A stretch of DNA of 59,972 nucleotides from an uncultured Neomegalonema sp. (GCA_938008165.1 CALLLP010000020.1:1-59972), one strand, 5' to 3'; shown: positions 1 through 9,422, counted from the stretch's first letter. Notes: generated from the letters alone by a model not told the origin. Numbers and translations are program-made.

Positions 1-165
1 GCCCGTTGGCGGTAAAGATAACGCTGTGTAATGGGGTTAATCGCTGTAAAGAGACAGTGTATAAAGCAGAGTATTTTACTCAATATCGACAACAAACACC
101 GCCAAACCCCAAAAACCACACAGTCACCACCCCACTATCACCCCCAACACCCCCCAAAAACCACA
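1..165. other. G-poor, C/A-rich intergenic stretch
   Basis: No credible gene lies here. From about 90 to 165 the + strand has almost no G and carries C-runs at 107-110, 130-133, 141-145 and 150-155, so the - strand has four G-runs of 4 to 6. A 14-base direct repeat (CCCCAAAAACCACA) occurs at 107-120 and 152-165. The stretch lies just beyond the terminator of the leftmost gene. Short open frames across it are compositional artefacts. Confidence 0.5.
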
Positions 166-200
166 TAAAAAAGCCCCGACATCCACAATGCCGAGGCTTT
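166..200 (-). terminator. Rho-independent terminator after the DUF1194 gene
   Basis: Read on the - strand, the arms at 190-200 and 170-180 (AAAGCCTCGGC and GTCGGGGCTTT) form an 11-bp stem with two mismatches around a 9-base loop, followed by a run of T. It begins about 50 bases downstream of the stop codon at 252. Confidence 0.7.
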
Positions 201-251
201 ATCTCAAATTTTAACGACCAAAACGCCGTCGATACTATCGTCAACAGCCCT

Positions 252-929
252 TCACCATTCAATCTTCGTATACCGAGGCGAGATTTCGCGGAGCAGTTTT
301 TCGAGGATGGCTTCGGCGTATTCGGTATAACTGCCCGCAGCCATGACGAAAGCGCCCGGCCCTCGTGCGACTTTTTCGCGAAAATACGGCTCCGGATCGG
401 GCATCGCGCCCCGGATCACAAGGCCGTTGATGGTCATGCCCTCGAAATCGCCGCGCTCGTCGAAGTAATCCGGCCCGATGCCGTAATTATTCACGCCATC
501 GCCGGTCAGGTCGATGATCCGCCGGTCGCAGGGCTGGTCCCGCAGCAGGGCGGCGGAGAATTCCAGCCCCTTGCCCAACGAGGTCGCCTGATCGTCATGG
601 CGGCGGGGGACGGCTTCGATCTGCGCCGCGAAACCGTCGATCACCCCCGGCGAGGTCAGGGCCGTCCATGGCACGACCTGCTCCTGATGTTTGTAGCCGC
701 TCCAATGCACGACGGTCGCGCGGATATGGACACCGCGATTGCCCAGCAGGGCGGCGCGTAGGTCTGGCGTGCGAAATGCTTCGGCCAGCCCCTCCATCTG
801 CGCCGCGTATTCCTGCGCATCGATCGACGAGGAAGTATCGGTGGCCAGCACAAGGGCGAGGGTGCAGTCGCTCGCGATGGCAGGCGAGGCGATGAGGGAC
901 AGAGACAGGGAAAGGACAAGAGCACGCAT
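252..929 (-). CDS. Secreted DUF1194 (von Willebrand A-like) protein
   Basis: The 225-residue protein has a signal peptide (residues 1-19, ending Ala-Ile-Ala) and then a VWA-like fold. A MIDAS-type metal motif Asp-Thr-Ser-Ser-Ser lies near residue 31 and a second Asp-rich strand (LTGDGVNNYG) follows. This matches the DUF1194 family, which is exported in alphaproteobacteria and has no settled function. The ATG at 929 was chosen because it directly precedes the hydrophobic signal. The longer frame upstream is out of character and runs through a tandem repeat. It is 91 bp downstream of the GcvT-like gene on the same strand and may be co-transcribed with it. Confidence 0.8.
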   Translation of the reverse strand: MRALVLSLSLSLIASPAIASDCTLALVLATDTSSSIDAQEYAAQMEGLAEAFRTPDLRAALLGNRGVHIRATVVHWSGYKHQEQVVPWTALTSPGVIDGFAAQIEAVPRRHDDQATSLGKGLEFSAALLRDQPCDRRIIDLTGDGVNNYGIGPDYFDERGDFEGMTINGLVIRGAMPDPEPYFREKVARGPGAFVMAAGSYTEYAEAILEKLLREISPRYTKIEW

Positions 930-969
930 GATGCCAGCTTGCCCCGTTCGCCCATCCTTGTCACCGACG

Positions 970-1029
970 TTTGAATGATGGGCGTTTGAATGATGGGCGT
1001 TTGGATTATTAGCGCCCGGATTATTGACG
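970..1029. repeat. Four 15-bp degenerate tandem units
   Basis: Units start at 970, 985, 1000 and 1015. The first two are identical (TTTGAATGATGGGCG). The third (TTTGGATTATTAGCG) and fourth (CCCGGATTATTGACG) have diverged. The last unit overlaps the final codons and the stop (1021-1023) of the GcvT-like gene. The others lie in the leader of the DUF1194 gene. Confidence 0.85.
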
Positions 1030-2205
1030 TTCGGGAATATCCACCCGCTTGCCGCGCGGGATGGCGCATTCCTTGTCGTAGAACGGCATCTCGACCAGTC
1101 GGGCAGGGTGCAGCGCGCCGTCGCGACAGCCGACCATGATGTCGGTGCCGGGACCATGCGTATCCGTCTCCAGCAATCCGATGCCGATACCATGGCCCAG
1201 ATAGGGCGAGATGGCCCCCGCTGTCACAATGCCGATCCGGGCGCCGCCATGCTCGATCGGAGCAGCGATCAGCGGCTCGCCCCCATCGCAGGCGATCCCG
1301 TGCGAGCGCCGCCCTTTGGGGCCTGCCGCCAGCGCCGCCTTGCCGATGAAATCACCCTTGTCCTCGTCCACGAAATGTCCGAGGCCCGCAGCGTAGGGCG
1401 TGGTGAAGCGGTTGAAATCCGACCCGGCATTGAGGATACCCGCCTCGATCCGGCGGATATTCATCGCATCGAGTCCGAAAATCGCGATGCCGTGCGGCCT
1501 GCCCGCCGCCTCGATATGCGCCCAAAGCGCGGCGGCGTCGTGATGCGGCTCGGTGTAGAATTCCCATCCCAGCTCGTTGGTATAGCCGGTTCGGGTAATC
1601 ACCACCTGCTGTCCGCCAAAGGAGACGCGCGCGATGGCGAAATAGCCGAAGGGGTCGGGCATGCCGTGATCGCTGGCCGCTTCGAGGATTTTCAGGGCAT
1701 TCGGTCCCTGCACCTGCGACACGAAGACATCGGGATCGGTGATGGCCACATCCATTCCGGCGGCATGGGCGCGCGCCCAGGAATAGAAATCGCCATCCGC
1801 CTGAGCGTACCAGAACCTGTCCTGCGCCAGACGCAACAGGATGCCATCGGTGATCATCCCGCCATCTTCATAGCAGGCGAGACCATAGCCGCAACGCCCG
1901 ACCTTGACCTTCGCAATGTTCTTCGTGAACAGCCTGTCGAGCAGGGCTTCGGCATCCGGTCCCTCAAACTGCAAGGGCCATTCGCCGGTATGAAGGACGG
2001 CGGCTTCGCGGCGCAGGCGCCAATATCCGTCCTCGGTCGTATGGTCGTCGAAGCAGACCGCCATATGCCGACGGTTATAGACGCAGTAATGCGGCCCCTT
2101 CGGGCGTTCGATCTCGTGATAGGGATGGCGGGTCAGGCCATAATCCCACCCGGCCCCCGGCATCGAGGTCACCAGATCACGGGTCTTTCCATCGCTTGAA
2201 CGCAC
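1021..2205 (-). CDS. GcvT-family folate-dependent C1 transferase/demethylase
   Basis: The 394-residue protein belongs to the aminomethyltransferase (GcvT/DmdA/sarcosine-oxidase-like) superfamily, whose members move one-carbon groups to tetrahydrofolate. Family landmarks are VQGPNALKIL, TRTGYTNELGWEFY near the middle and GLGHFV in the C-terminal half. The N-terminal part (VYNRRHM, then YWRLR) resembles DMSP-demethylase-like members more than the glycine-cleavage T protein, and no gcvH or gcvP is nearby. The start is a GTG at 2203-2205 with a strong AAGGAGAG site 5 bases upstream. It diverges from a GcvA-like LysR gene that may control it. The true substrate (glycine, DMSP or another methylated compound) cannot be decided from sequence. 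Confidence 0.75.
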   Translation of the reverse strand: MRSSDGKTRDLVTSMPGAGWDYGLTRHPYHEIERPKGPHYCVYNRRHMAVCFDDHTTEDGYWRLRREAAVLHTGEWPLQFEGPDAEALLDRLFTKNIAKVKVGRCGYGLACYEDGGMITDGILLRLAQDRFWYAQADGDFYSWARAHAAGMDVAITDPDVFVSQVQGPNALKILEAASDHGMPDPFGYFAIARVSFGGQQVVITRTGYTNELGWEFYTEPHHDAAALWAHIEAAGRPHGIAIFGLDAMNIRRIEAGILNAGSDFNRFTTPYAAGLGHFVDEDKGDFIGKAALAAGPKGRRSHGIACDGGEPLIAAPIEHGGARIGIVTAGAISPYLGHGIGIGLLETDTHGPGTDIMVGCRDGALHPARLVEMPFYDKECAIPRGKRVDIPERQ

Positions 2206-2304
2206 GGCGTCTCTCCTTGCTGTCTTTTTCCCATCGTGGCGCGGAATGTGTCGATTGCGGAATCATTTGATCTAAGGAAAGAGTAACAATATCTAACTGA
2301 TTGC

Positions 2305-3267
2305 ATGACCCGATGGCTTCCCTCTCTCAACGCCCTGCGCGCTTTCGAAGCGGTGGCGCGACATCTCAGCTATCCCCGCGCAGCGGATGAGCTGGGCGTG
2401 ACCCCCGCCGCCGTCAAGCAGCTGGTCTATCGGCTGGAGGCGACCCTCGAAACGCCGCTTTTCGAGCGCGAGGGGCGCGGCCTGTGCCTGACCGATGCGG
2501 GGCGCGAGGGGTTTGAGGATATGACGGCGGCGATGAAGCATATGACATCGGCGGTCGAGCGGATGCGTGGCAAGGCCGATGCCGCGCGCCTGATCGTCTC
2601 GGTCGAGGCCTCGCTGGCGGCGACATGGCTGGTCCCGAAACTCGAAGCCTTTCGCATCGCCCATCCGGGCGCGGTCGTCCTGATCGAGTCATCGCAGGAA
2701 ATCGTCGATCTGAACCGGGGCGAGGCGGATGTGGCAATCCGCTATGGCGTGCCGACCCGCAGCGGCCTGATCACCCATCGCCTGTTCGACGATGTGATCT
2801 TTCCGGTTTGCAGCCCGGCCCTTGCCGGGGGTCTCGATACGCTCGATGACCTGCACCGCGTCTCCCTGATCCATTGGGATATCTCGCATCTCGGCTGGGC
2901 GCATACCACAAAGCAGTGGTTCGACTGGTCCCGCTGGTTCCAGCGGATCGGCGTTCCGGCGATGACGGGGGCCGGGGCGCTTTATTTCAGCGATTATGGA
3001 CAGGCCGTGCAGGCGGCCATTGCGGGTCAGGGCGTCGTGCTGGCCAGCGGACCGATCCTGCGCGACACCCTGACAAGCGGCCTGCTGGTCGCCCCCTTCG
3101 CGCAGACGCTGAGCACGGATATCGGATATGATCTCGCCACCACAAAAGCGGCGATCAACCGCCCGGAAGTGAACGCCTTTATCCAGTGGATGCTGGGCGT
3201 TGCGGCGGCGACAACGGAATCGGGGGCTGGAAATCCCACGCCATCCCCGGTAGGGCATCGGGCGTGA
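2305..3267 (+). CDS. LysR-family regulator, GcvA-like
   Basis: A 320-residue LysR-type transcription factor. The N-terminal winged helix-turn-helix (about residues 5-65, LNALRAFEAVARHLSYPRAA) is of the GcvA type. The effector-binding domain contains VSVEASLAATWLVPKL and EADVAIRYG, also typical of GcvA-like members. It is divergent from the GcvT-family gene with 99 bp between the starts, the usual LysR arrangement for controlling the divergent target and itself. The region just upstream is AT-rich and has no clear ribosome binding site within 15 bases of the ATG. The effector is unknown. Confidence 0.85.
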   Translation: MTRWLPSLNALRAFEAVARHLSYPRAADELGVTPAAVKQLVYRLEATLETPLFEREGRGLCLTDAGREGFEDMTAAMKHMTSAVERMRGKADAARLIVSVEASLAATWLVPKLEAFRIAHPGAVVLIESSQEIVDLNRGEADVAIRYGVPTRSGLITHRLFDDVIFPVCSPALAGGLDTLDDLHRVSLIHWDISHLGWAHTTKQWFDWSRWFQRIGVPAMTGAGALYFSDYGQAVQAAIAGQGVVLASGPILRDTLTSGLLVAPFAQTLSTDIGYDLATTKAAINRPEVNAFIQWMLGVAAATTESGAGNPTPSPVGHRA

Positions 3268-3340
3268 ATCGGGCCGGGGGTTTATCTGTCGTGATCGACC
3301 CATCCGCCAACGCCCATGACCAACCCGACGGAGACCGCCC

Positions 3341-4012
3341 GTGACCCGCAGGCTCCACGCCTTCTCGCTGTCGCCCTATTGCCGCAAGGTACGCCTTGCC
3401 TTGGCCGAAAAGGGGCTAGGCGTCGATCTGATCGATACGAAACCGTGGGAGCGGCCCGCCGATCTCGTGCGCCTGAACCCGGCGGGAGAAACGCCGGTTC
3501 TGGTGGAAGCGGATGGCCGGGTCGTGGTCGATTCCATGGCGATCTGCGAATATCTCGAAGAAGCCTATCCCGACCATCCCTTACTGCCCCAGCGCCTCGA
3601 TGCACGGGCGGAGGCGCGGCGGCTGGTGGCGTGGTTCGACGGGCGGTTTCGGGCCGAAGTCACCGAAACGCTTCTGGACGAGAAAGTCATGCGCCGGATG
3701 CGCCGCGACGGAGGACCGGACAGTGATTATATCCGCCTCGGAGCCGCAAATCTGCGCGCGCATCTGGATTATGTCGGGCAATTGGCCGACCGGCGCAACT
3801 GGCTGGCGGGGGAGGCCCTGACGCTGGCAGACTTTGCGGCCGCCGCGCATCTGAGTTGCCTCGATTATATCGGCGAGGTGGATTGGGACGCGCATCCGGC
3901 GGCAAAGCACTGGTATGCGCGCATCAAATCGCGACCCGCCTTTCGCACGCTGCTGTCGGATCACGTGCCGGGCATCCCGGCGGTGGATCATTACGGGGAT
4001 GTGGATTTCTGA
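3341..4012 (+). CDS. Glutathione S-transferase family protein
   Basis: The 223-residue protein has an N-terminal thioredoxin-like GST domain (SPYCRKVRLALAEKG at about residues 9-23; the loop carries both Ser and Cys as possible thiol-activating residues) with the conserved cis-Pro segment NPAGETPVLV and the Asp-Ser pair VDSMAICEYL that binds the glutathione gamma-glutamyl group. An all-helical C-terminal domain (LTLADFAAAAHLSCLDYI) follows. The start is GTG at 3341 with GGAG about 8 bases upstream. It lies immediately before queG. Substrate unknown. Confidence 0.88.
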   Translation: MTRRLHAFSLSPYCRKVRLALAEKGLGVDLIDTKPWERPADLVRLNPAGETPVLVEADGRVVVDSMAICEYLEEAYPDHPLLPQRLDARAEARRLVAWFDGRFRAEVTETLLDEKVMRRMRRDGGPDSDYIRLGAANLRAHLDYVGQLADRRNWLAGEALTLADFAAAAHLSCLDYIGEVDWDAHPAAKHWYARIKSRPAFRTLLSDHVPGIPAVDHYGDVDF

Positions 4013-4060
4013 GATACGCATTCCAAGTCGGATATTGCGCCAGAACAAAACAGAGTGCTT

Positions 4061-4084
4061 TTTCAGTGAATCAACACACTGAAA
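4061..4084. promoter_or_regulatory. Perfect 8-8-8 inverted repeat upstream of queG
   Basis: TTTCAGTG at 4061-4068 and CACTGAAA at 4077-4084 are perfectly inverted around 8 bases. The site lies between the GST stop and the queG start, about 46 bases before the GTG. There is no T-run after it, so an operator is as likely as a terminator. Confidence 0.45.
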
Positions 4085-4130
4085 CAGCTCTACTCCACCA
4101 AACCCGACCTTGCATCGGATACAGCCCCTC

Positions 4131-5240
4131 GTGACCGACATCCGCCCCTTGCTGGAATCCCGCGCCTGCGACGAGGGCTTTGTCGCCATAGGCGTCGCCG
4201 CCCCCGCCGCGATGCGTCCGGCGGGGGCGCGGCTGCGGGGATGGGTGGCGGAGGGCTATCATGGCGAGATGGGCTGGATGGCGGAGCGGATCGCGTGGCG
4301 GGCCGATGCGAGCGCGCTGTGGCCCGAGGCGCGCTCGGTGGTGATGCTGGTCGAGAATTACGGTCCCGGCGATGACCCGCTGGCCACCCTCGCCCAACCC
4401 GACCGCGCGACCATCAGCGTCTATGCCCGCAACCGCGATTATCACGACCGGATCAAAAAGCGCCTCAAACGCCTCGCGCGCTGGATCGTCGAGGAAACGG
4501 GCGAGGATGTGAAAGTGTTCGTCGATACCGCCCCGGTGATGGAAAAGCCCCTCGCCGCCTTGGCCGGGCTGGGCTGGCAGGGCAAGCATACCAATCTCGT
4601 CAGCCGCGATGTGGGGTCTTGGGCATTTCTGGGCGCGATCTTCACGACGCTGGATTTGCCGAAGGATACCCCCCATTCCGACCGCTGCGGATCGTGCCGC
4701 GCCTGTCTCGATATTTGCCCGACGGCGGCGTTTCCTGCACCCTATCGGCTGGATGCGCGGCGCTGCATCTCGTATCTGACCATCGAGCATAAGGGACCGG
4801 TCCCACGGGAGTTTCGCGCGGCGATGGGCAATCGTATCTATGGCTGTGACGATTGCCTCGCCGTCTGTCCATGGAACAAATTCGCCCAAGAAGCGCAGGA
4901 CGCAGCCTATCACGCCCGCGAAGCCCTGCGCGCGCCGGTGCTGGCCGATCTGCTGGCGCTGGACGATGCGGGATTTCGCACGCTGTTCACCGCTTCCCCC
5001 GTCAAGCGCATCGGGCGGGCGCGATTTTTGCGCAATGTGCTGATTGCAGCGGGAAATTCGGGCGAGGCGGCGCTGGTGGCACCCCTGCGCGCATTGCTGG
5101 ACGATCCGTCGCCTCTGATACGCGGGGCGTCGGTCTGGGCCTTGTCACGATTGCTCGATCCCGCCGCCTTACGGACATTGCGCGGCGAGGAGCAAGACCC
5201 CGATGTACAGGCGGAGTGGCGCGCCGCCCTCAGGGAATGA
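4131..5240 (+). CDS. queG: Epoxyqueuosine reductase
   Basis: QueG carries out the last step of queuosine synthesis, reducing epoxyqueuosine in tRNA using cobalamin and two 4Fe-4S clusters. The 369-residue protein shows the N-terminal cobalamin-binding domain ([16 protein letters not shown]), the first cluster motif [12 protein letters not shown] near residue 185, the second [11 protein letters not shown] near residue 240, and a HEAT-like C-terminal tail. The chosen start is GTG at 4131. An in-frame TTG 21 bases upstream would add seven residues with no support. Its last 11 bases overlap the convergent amine-oxidase gene. Confidence 0.93.
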   Translation: MTDIRPLLESRACDEGFVAIGVAAPAAMRPAGARLRGWVAEGYHGEMGWMAERIAWRADASALWPEARSVVMLVENYGPGDDPLATLAQPDRATISVYARNRDYHDRIKKRLKRLARWIVEETGEDVKVFVDTAPVMEKPLAALAGLGWQGKHTNLVSRDVGSWAFLGAIFTTLDLPKDTPHSDRCGSCRACLDICPTAAFPAPYRLDARRCISYLTIEHKGPVPREFRAAMGNRIYGCDDCLAVCPWNKFAQEAQDAAYHAREALRAPVLADLLALDDAGFRTLFTASPVKRIGRARFLRNVLIAAGNSGEAALVAPLRALLDDPSPLIRGASVWALSRLLDPAALRTLRGEEQDPDVQAEWRAALRE

Positions 5241-6303
5241 GGGTTTGCGCCATCGCTTCGGCCGCCGACAGCGCCCCTTCGGTAAAGCCGCCATGCTCCG
5301 GCGCGGTTTCCGTCACTGCGACGGATAGCGCACCACCCCACAAATCCGACAGCGCAGGCGGCGGACCATAGGCCGGGTGCTCGCCGAGGGGCAGGTGATC
5401 CGCCTCGGTCGCCGTAAATGGTTCTGCGGCCCAATCGGCGAGATGCAGGGCGAGCGGCGCATGGGCTTTCTCGCCGAACAAGCGCCCGAACTGCGCGATG
5501 CAGGCTTCACCCAATTCATCCGCAAGGGTCAGGCGATGCAGCGCAGGAACCCCCAAAAATCCGAACAACGCCCCCGGCGCGCCGTCCATGGCACTGGCAT
5601 CGTGGATTTCGATCATCGGGCCGTGGCGGCTCATGGCGTCGCCAGAGAATCCCGCATCGCGCCAGAAGGGACGCTCATAGACCGCAACGCATTTCGCCAT
5701 CGCCCCCATCCATGTGGGGATCGTCGTCAAGGCCCGCATCGCTGCCTCCGGCAAGGGCGGGTCAAAGACGATCCCGGCGGCAATACGGGGCGGAAGGGCG
5801 AGCACAACCTTGCGGGCGCGGATCGTCTCACCCCCTTCCAGAACCGCCTCGACCCCCTGCTGCATCAGGGCCAGCGCCTCCACCGGGGCGTTCAGCCGTA
5901 TCTGTGCCCTGTCGAGGGCGCTGGCCAAGGCATTCACAAGGGCAGGCATCCCACCCGACAGGCGCAGCGACCCGGCCATCGCGGAGAAGGCCTTGACCCG
6001 ATACACCGATCCATCCGCGTTTTCGTAGCATGTCTCGCCATCGGTATGCTGTTCAAAGACATTGATGCCAAAGCGCTTTGCCAGCGCAGCGATGCGCGGC
6101 TGTTCGGGCCAGAACCATGCCGGACCCAGATCGAAGGTCTTGTCCCCGTGGTCCAGACCCGCGATGCGCCCGCCAAGGCGAGGCCGCGCTTCGACCAACC
6201 GCCAGTCTTGACCCGCCCGCGTCAGGTGATCAGCCAGAGACAGGCCCGATAGGCCACCCCCGATAATCAAGATTTCGGTGTCGATAGAGCGCGAATCGGA
6301 CAT
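5230..6303 (-). CDS. FAD-dependent amine oxidase family protein
   Basis: A 357-residue flavin monoamine-oxidase-type protein. The N-terminal Rossmann motif [12 protein letters not shown] (about residues 12-23) is followed by [10 protein letters not shown], the signature that positions FAD in amine oxidases and phytoene desaturases. The C-terminal FAD segment around [12 protein letters not shown] is also present. It is shorter than classical monoamine oxidases and has no signal peptide, so it is probably cytoplasmic. Substrate unknown. It is convergent with queG and overlaps it by 11 bp. Confidence 0.82.
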   Translation of the reverse strand: MSDSRSIDTEILIIGGGLSGLSLADHLTRAGQDWRLVEARPRLGGRIAGLDHGDKTFDLGPAWFWPEQPRIAALAKRFGINVFEQHTDGETCYENADGSVYRVKAFSAMAGSLRLSGGMPALVNALASALDRAQIRLNAPVEALALMQQGVEAVLEGGETIRARKVVLALPPRIAAGIVFDPPLPEAAMRALTTIPTWMGAMAKCVAVYERPFWRDAGFSGDAMSRHGPMIEIHDASAMDGAPGALFGFLGVPALHRLTLADELGEACIAQFGRLFGEKAHAPLALHLADWAAEPFTATEADHLPLGEHPAYGPPPALSDLWGGALSVAVTETAPEHGGFTEGALSAAEAMAQTLIP

Positions 6304-6541
6304 GGGCTTTCTTCTACAAGGAAACGGAAAAAGGGTAAGCCTGCGATCGCCGGTAATCGCACGGGTTGTCGCCCTGCCCGATCCGGGTAAAACCCCTGTC
6401 GCGATTATCCATAAATATCTTTCAACCTCAATAACTTATCGTAAAAGTCGGTAAAAACTTCCATATACAACTTTACGGAAGCCTCAATCTGTACCACGCT
6501 ATCCGCGCACTCTAAAGAGAGCGATCGGAGGCGGCCTTGCG

Positions 6542-7108
6542 ATGCCACAGAACCCGATGATCATCGTCGCATCGCTTTTAGTGTTGTGCTTTCTGGTGCC
6601 TATGTTCAGCGAGACGGACCCGTATCTGAAAATCGATGCGCGCCTGAAGATCGAAACGAATATGTTCGCCGGTACACGCCCCCATATCGGCCCGCGCACC
6701 CAGATCGGATCGGGCCTGTCCCCATCGACCTCCCGTCCCCATCCTTATCCCTATCCTAAGCGCCGCGATGCCCATTGGGGAACCGCGCCGATTCCGCATC
6801 ACCAATCGTCTGCGAACACGATCCTGATGCACCGGGCCATTTCGGGGGATGCGCGGGCACAGACGACCCTTGGCGTTGCCCTGCTGACGGGCAATGGCGT
6901 GCCGCAAAACCCGGCACAAGCCGAGCGCTGGCTGCGCGCCGCTGCCCGGCAGGGCGAACCATCGGCGCAGTATAATCTCGGTGTGATGTACGAAATCGGG
7001 GCCAATGGGATACGCGATCTGGGCTTGGCGCATCGCTGGTTTGCCGAATCTGCCCGCAATGGCAATGACAGTGCCCGGCGCAAACTCGACGCTTATCGAT
7101 TTCAATAA
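6542..7108 (+). CDS. Sel1-repeat protein with N-terminal membrane anchor
   Basis: The 188-residue protein begins with a hydrophobic segment (about residues 5-20) that is an uncleaved anchor or signal. A low-complexity Pro/His-rich linker follows, then at least two Sel1-like repeats in the C-terminal half ([20 protein letters not shown] and [15 protein letters not shown]), each ending in a WLRAAA/WFAESA helix. Sel1 repeats serve as protein-protein scaffolds in the periplasm or cytoplasm. GGAGG lies 10 bases before the ATG. Function not assignable. Confidence 0.8.
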   Translation: MPQNPMIIVASLLVLCFLVPMFSETDPYLKIDARLKIETNMFAGTRPHIGPRTQIGSGLSPSTSRPHPYPYPKRRDAHWGTAPIPHHQSSANTILMHRAISGDARAQTTLGVALLTGNGVPQNPAQAERWLRAAARQGEPSAQYNLGVMYEIGANGIRDLGLAHRWFAESARNGNDSARRKLDAYRFQ

Positions 7109-7120
7109 TCACCCCGTCCC

Positions 7121-7136
7121 CGCCGGTTCACCGGCG
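7121..7136 (+). other. Small GC hairpin between the sel1 gene and nrdR
   Basis: CGCCGG, loop TTCA, CCGGCG forms a perfect 6-bp stem 12 bases downstream of the Sel1 gene stop. No T-tract follows, so it is only terminator-like. Confidence 0.35.
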
Positions 7137-7211
7137 CGTTGTCGCCCTGCCCTCTTTCGGCGGACCGCGTTCTCCTGTAAGGGACGGAAAAGCATGAAAA
7201 CGGGGAATGCC

Positions 7212-7703
7212 ATGCGCTGTCCATTCTGTGGGGATACCGGCAGTCAGGTGAAGGATTCGCGGCCCGCCGAGGATCACAGCGCCATTCGCCGCCGCCGCTT
7301 CTGTCCCGATTGCGGGGCGCGGTTCACGACCTTTGAAAGGGTTCAGCTCCGTGAATTGACCGTTCTCAAGAAAAACGGACGGCGCGTGCCCTTCGAGCGG
7401 GACAAGCTGGCCCATTCGATCCATGTCGCCGTGCGCAAACGCGCCATCGAACCCGAACGCATCGAGCGGATGGTCTCCGCCATCGTTCGCCAACTCGAAT
7501 CTCAAGGCGACACCGAAATCGCATCGGATCGCATCGGCGAAACGGTCATGCGGGCGTTGGCCGGGGTGGATACGGTCGCCTATGTGCGCTTTGCCAGCGT
7601 CTATCGCAATTTCTCGGATGCCAGCGATTTCGAGACTTTTGTACAGGAACTGCGCCCGCCCTTGCCCGGCGATGCGGAGCCGGACCCGTTGGATGACGCC
7701 TGA
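7212..7703 (+). CDS. nrdR: Transcriptional repressor NrdR
   Basis: NrdR senses (d)ATP through an ATP-cone and represses ribonucleotide reductase genes. The 163-residue protein has the N-terminal zinc ribbon (CPFC at residues 3-6 and CPDCG near 31) followed by the ATP-cone ([16 protein letters not shown]) and the conserved [12 protein letters not shown] end. The start MRCPFC is the family norm. An in-frame ATG 18 bases upstream at 7194 has the better AAGGGA site and may be the real start. It heads a run of overlapping genes, its stop lying inside the beginning of ribD. Confidence 0.92.
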   Translation: MRCPFCGDTGSQVKDSRPAEDHSAIRRRRFCPDCGARFTTFERVQLRELTVLKKNGRRVPFERDKLAHSIHVAVRKRAIEPERIERMVSAIVRQLESQGDTEIASDRIGETVMRALAGVDTVAYVRFASVYRNFSDASDFETFVQELRPPLPGDAEPDPLDDA

Positions 7704-8793
7704 GCGTGGCATGAGCATGGCGCTGGCCCTTGCCCGGCGCGGGTTGGGGCGAACCGGGTCGAATCCATCGGTGGGGTGCATCATTGCGCGCGGGAACCGG
7801 GTTCTGGGACGCGGGCGCACCGCCGAAGGGGGACGGCCCCATGCCGAAACCCGCGCACTGGACGACGCCATCCTGCGCTACGGAGCGGAGGCGGTGCGGG
7901 GCGCGACAGCCTTCGTGACGCTGGAGCCTTGCGCCCATCACGGACATACGCCGCCCTGCACCAATGCCTTGATTGCCGCCGGAATCGTCCGAGTCGTCGC
8001 GCCCTTTCCCGACCCCGACACCCGCGTCGCCGGAAAGGGCTTTGACATGCTGCGCGAGGCCGGGATCGATGTTGTCATCGGCCCCGGCGCGCAGGTAGCC
8101 AGCGCGCTGCTGGCCCCATATTTGCGGATGCGCCGCGAAAACCGGCCTGTGGTCACGCTCAAACTCGCGACCACGCTGGATGGAAAGATTGCGACGCGGA
8201 CGGGGGAATCGCAATGGATCACTGGTGCCGATTCCCGCCGCCGCGTGCATCTGCTGCGCGCGCAGGCCGATGCAATCCTCGTTGGCATCGGAACGGTGCT
8301 GGCCGATGACCCGTCGCTCAACGTGCGCCTGCCCGGAATGGAGGCGGCCAGCCCGGTCCCCGTCATTGCCGACCGCGCGCTGCGCACCCCGCCCAATGCC
8401 CGCGTTATGGCCCGCCGCAATGCGGTGATCGTGGGGGATGCGGCGTCGCATCCGGACCGCGCCGACGCCCTGCGCACCATGGGGGCGACGGTGGCTCAGG
8501 CCGCGCCCGATGCAGGGGCTGCCGCCCTGATCGCCACCATCGCCGCCCAGGGCCATGGCTCGATTTTTTGCGAAGGGGGCGGGAGGCTGGCCGCTTCGTT
8601 GATCCGGGAAGCCTGCATCGACCGGCTGGTGTGGTTTTCGGGTGGCATTGTCCTTGGCGCGCAGGCGCGCAACGCGCTTGACACTCTCGGCATAGACCGA
8701 CTTGCGGATGCGCCCCGTTTTCGTCAAGCTTCGATCGAGACCATCGGGTCCGACACCTTGGAATACTGGACCCGTGAAGAGGAAATGATCTGA
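7693..8793 (+). CDS. ribD: Bifunctional pyrimidine deaminase/reductase RibD
   Basis: RibD performs the second and third steps of riboflavin synthesis: deamination of the pyrimidine ring, then NADPH reduction of the ribose side chain. The 366-residue protein has the deaminase zinc site His-Ala-Glu (HAETRAL) and [11 protein letters not shown] in its N-terminal third. The reductase domain begins at about residue 145 ([14 protein letters not shown]) and includes [18 protein letters not shown]. The ATG at 7693 lies inside the end of nrdR (11-bp overlap), giving translational coupling; an alternative ATG is at 7711. Confidence 0.95.
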   Translation: MTPERGMSMALALARRGLGRTGSNPSVGCIIARGNRVLGRGRTAEGGRPHAETRALDDAILRYGAEAVRGATAFVTLEPCAHHGHTPPCTNALIAAGIVRVVAPFPDPDTRVAGKGFDMLREAGIDVVIGPGAQVASALLAPYLRMRRENRPVVTLKLATTLDGKIATRTGESQWITGADSRRRVHLLRAQADAILVGIGTVLADDPSLNVRLPGMEAASPVPVIADRALRTPPNARVMARRNAVIVGDAASHPDRADALRTMGATVAQAAPDAGAAALIATIAAQGHGSIFCEGGGRLAASLIREACIDRLVWFSGGIVLGAQARNALDTLGIDRLADAPRFRQASIETIGSDTLEYWTREEEMI

Positions 8794-9422
8794 TGTTCAC
8801 CGGCATCATCACCGATATCGGCATCGTGCGCAGCGTAGAAACGCGAGGCGATACGCGATTCGTGATCGGCTGCACCTATGACCCCGCAAAAATCGCGACC
8901 GGGGCCTCCATCGCCTGTTCCGGCTGCTGCCTGACCGTGACCGACAAGGGCCGGGACGGGGATGGCAACTGGTTTGCCGTCGATGCCTCCGCCGAGACCC
9001 TGTCCCTGACCACCGCCGGGGATTGGCAAACGGGCACGCGGCTCAATCTCGAACGGGCGCTGAAGATCGGCGACGAGCTGGGGGGGCATATCGTAACCGG
9101 GCATGTGGACGGGCTGGCCCGCGTCGCCTCCACCGCCCCCGAAGGCGACAGCCTGCGCCTTCTGTTCGAGACGACCGACGCGCTGGCCCGTTTTGTCGCC
9201 ACAAAAGGCTCCGTGACCCTCGACGGCGTGTCCCTGACCGTCAATCATGTGGCGGGCGGACAGTTCGGCGTGAACATCATTCCCCATACTCAGGCGGAGA
9301 CGACGCTGGGCGCTCTGACATCCGGAGATGCGGTAAACCTTGAAATCGATGTGCTGGCGCGATACGTCGCACGGCTTGAAGAAGCGCGCAGCGCAGGGCA
9401 GGAGACCCCGGAACATGCTTGA
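8793..9422 (+). CDS. ribE: Riboflavin synthase alpha chain RibE
   Basis: Riboflavin synthase dismutates two 6,7-dimethyl-8-ribityllumazine molecules to riboflavin. The 209-residue protein shows the diagnostic N-terminus [10 protein letters not shown] and the two lumazine-binding barrels (the first with GASIACSGCCLTV, the second with GSVTLDGVSLTV), each preceded by a conserved Gly-x-His-x-x-x-Gly-His segment region (GGHIVTGHVDG). The start overlaps the ribD stop by one base (TGATG). Confidence 0.95.
   Translation: MFTGIITDIGIVRSVETRGDTRFVIGCTYDPAKIATGASIACSGCCLTVTDKGRDGDGNWFAVDASAETLSLTTAGDWQTGTRLNLERALKIGDELGGHIVTGHVDGLARVASTAPEGDSLRLLFETTDALARFVATKGSVTLDGVSLTVNHVAGGQFGVNIIPHTQAETTLGALTSGDAVNLEIDVLARYVARLEEARSAGQETPEHA

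Noticed and set aside
6..761. Long + strand open frame over the DUF1194 gene
   Set aside because: It is antisense to a protein with a clear signal peptide and MIDAS motif and runs through low-complexity sequence.
1024..2199. 391-codon + strand frame antisense to the GcvT-like gene
   Set aside because: Mirror frame typical of GC-rich DNA. The - strand product matches a known family along its length and has a strong ribosome site.
4071..4913. 280-codon - strand frame over queG
   Set aside because: It lies antisense to both Fe-S cluster motifs of queG and has no recognisable protein character.
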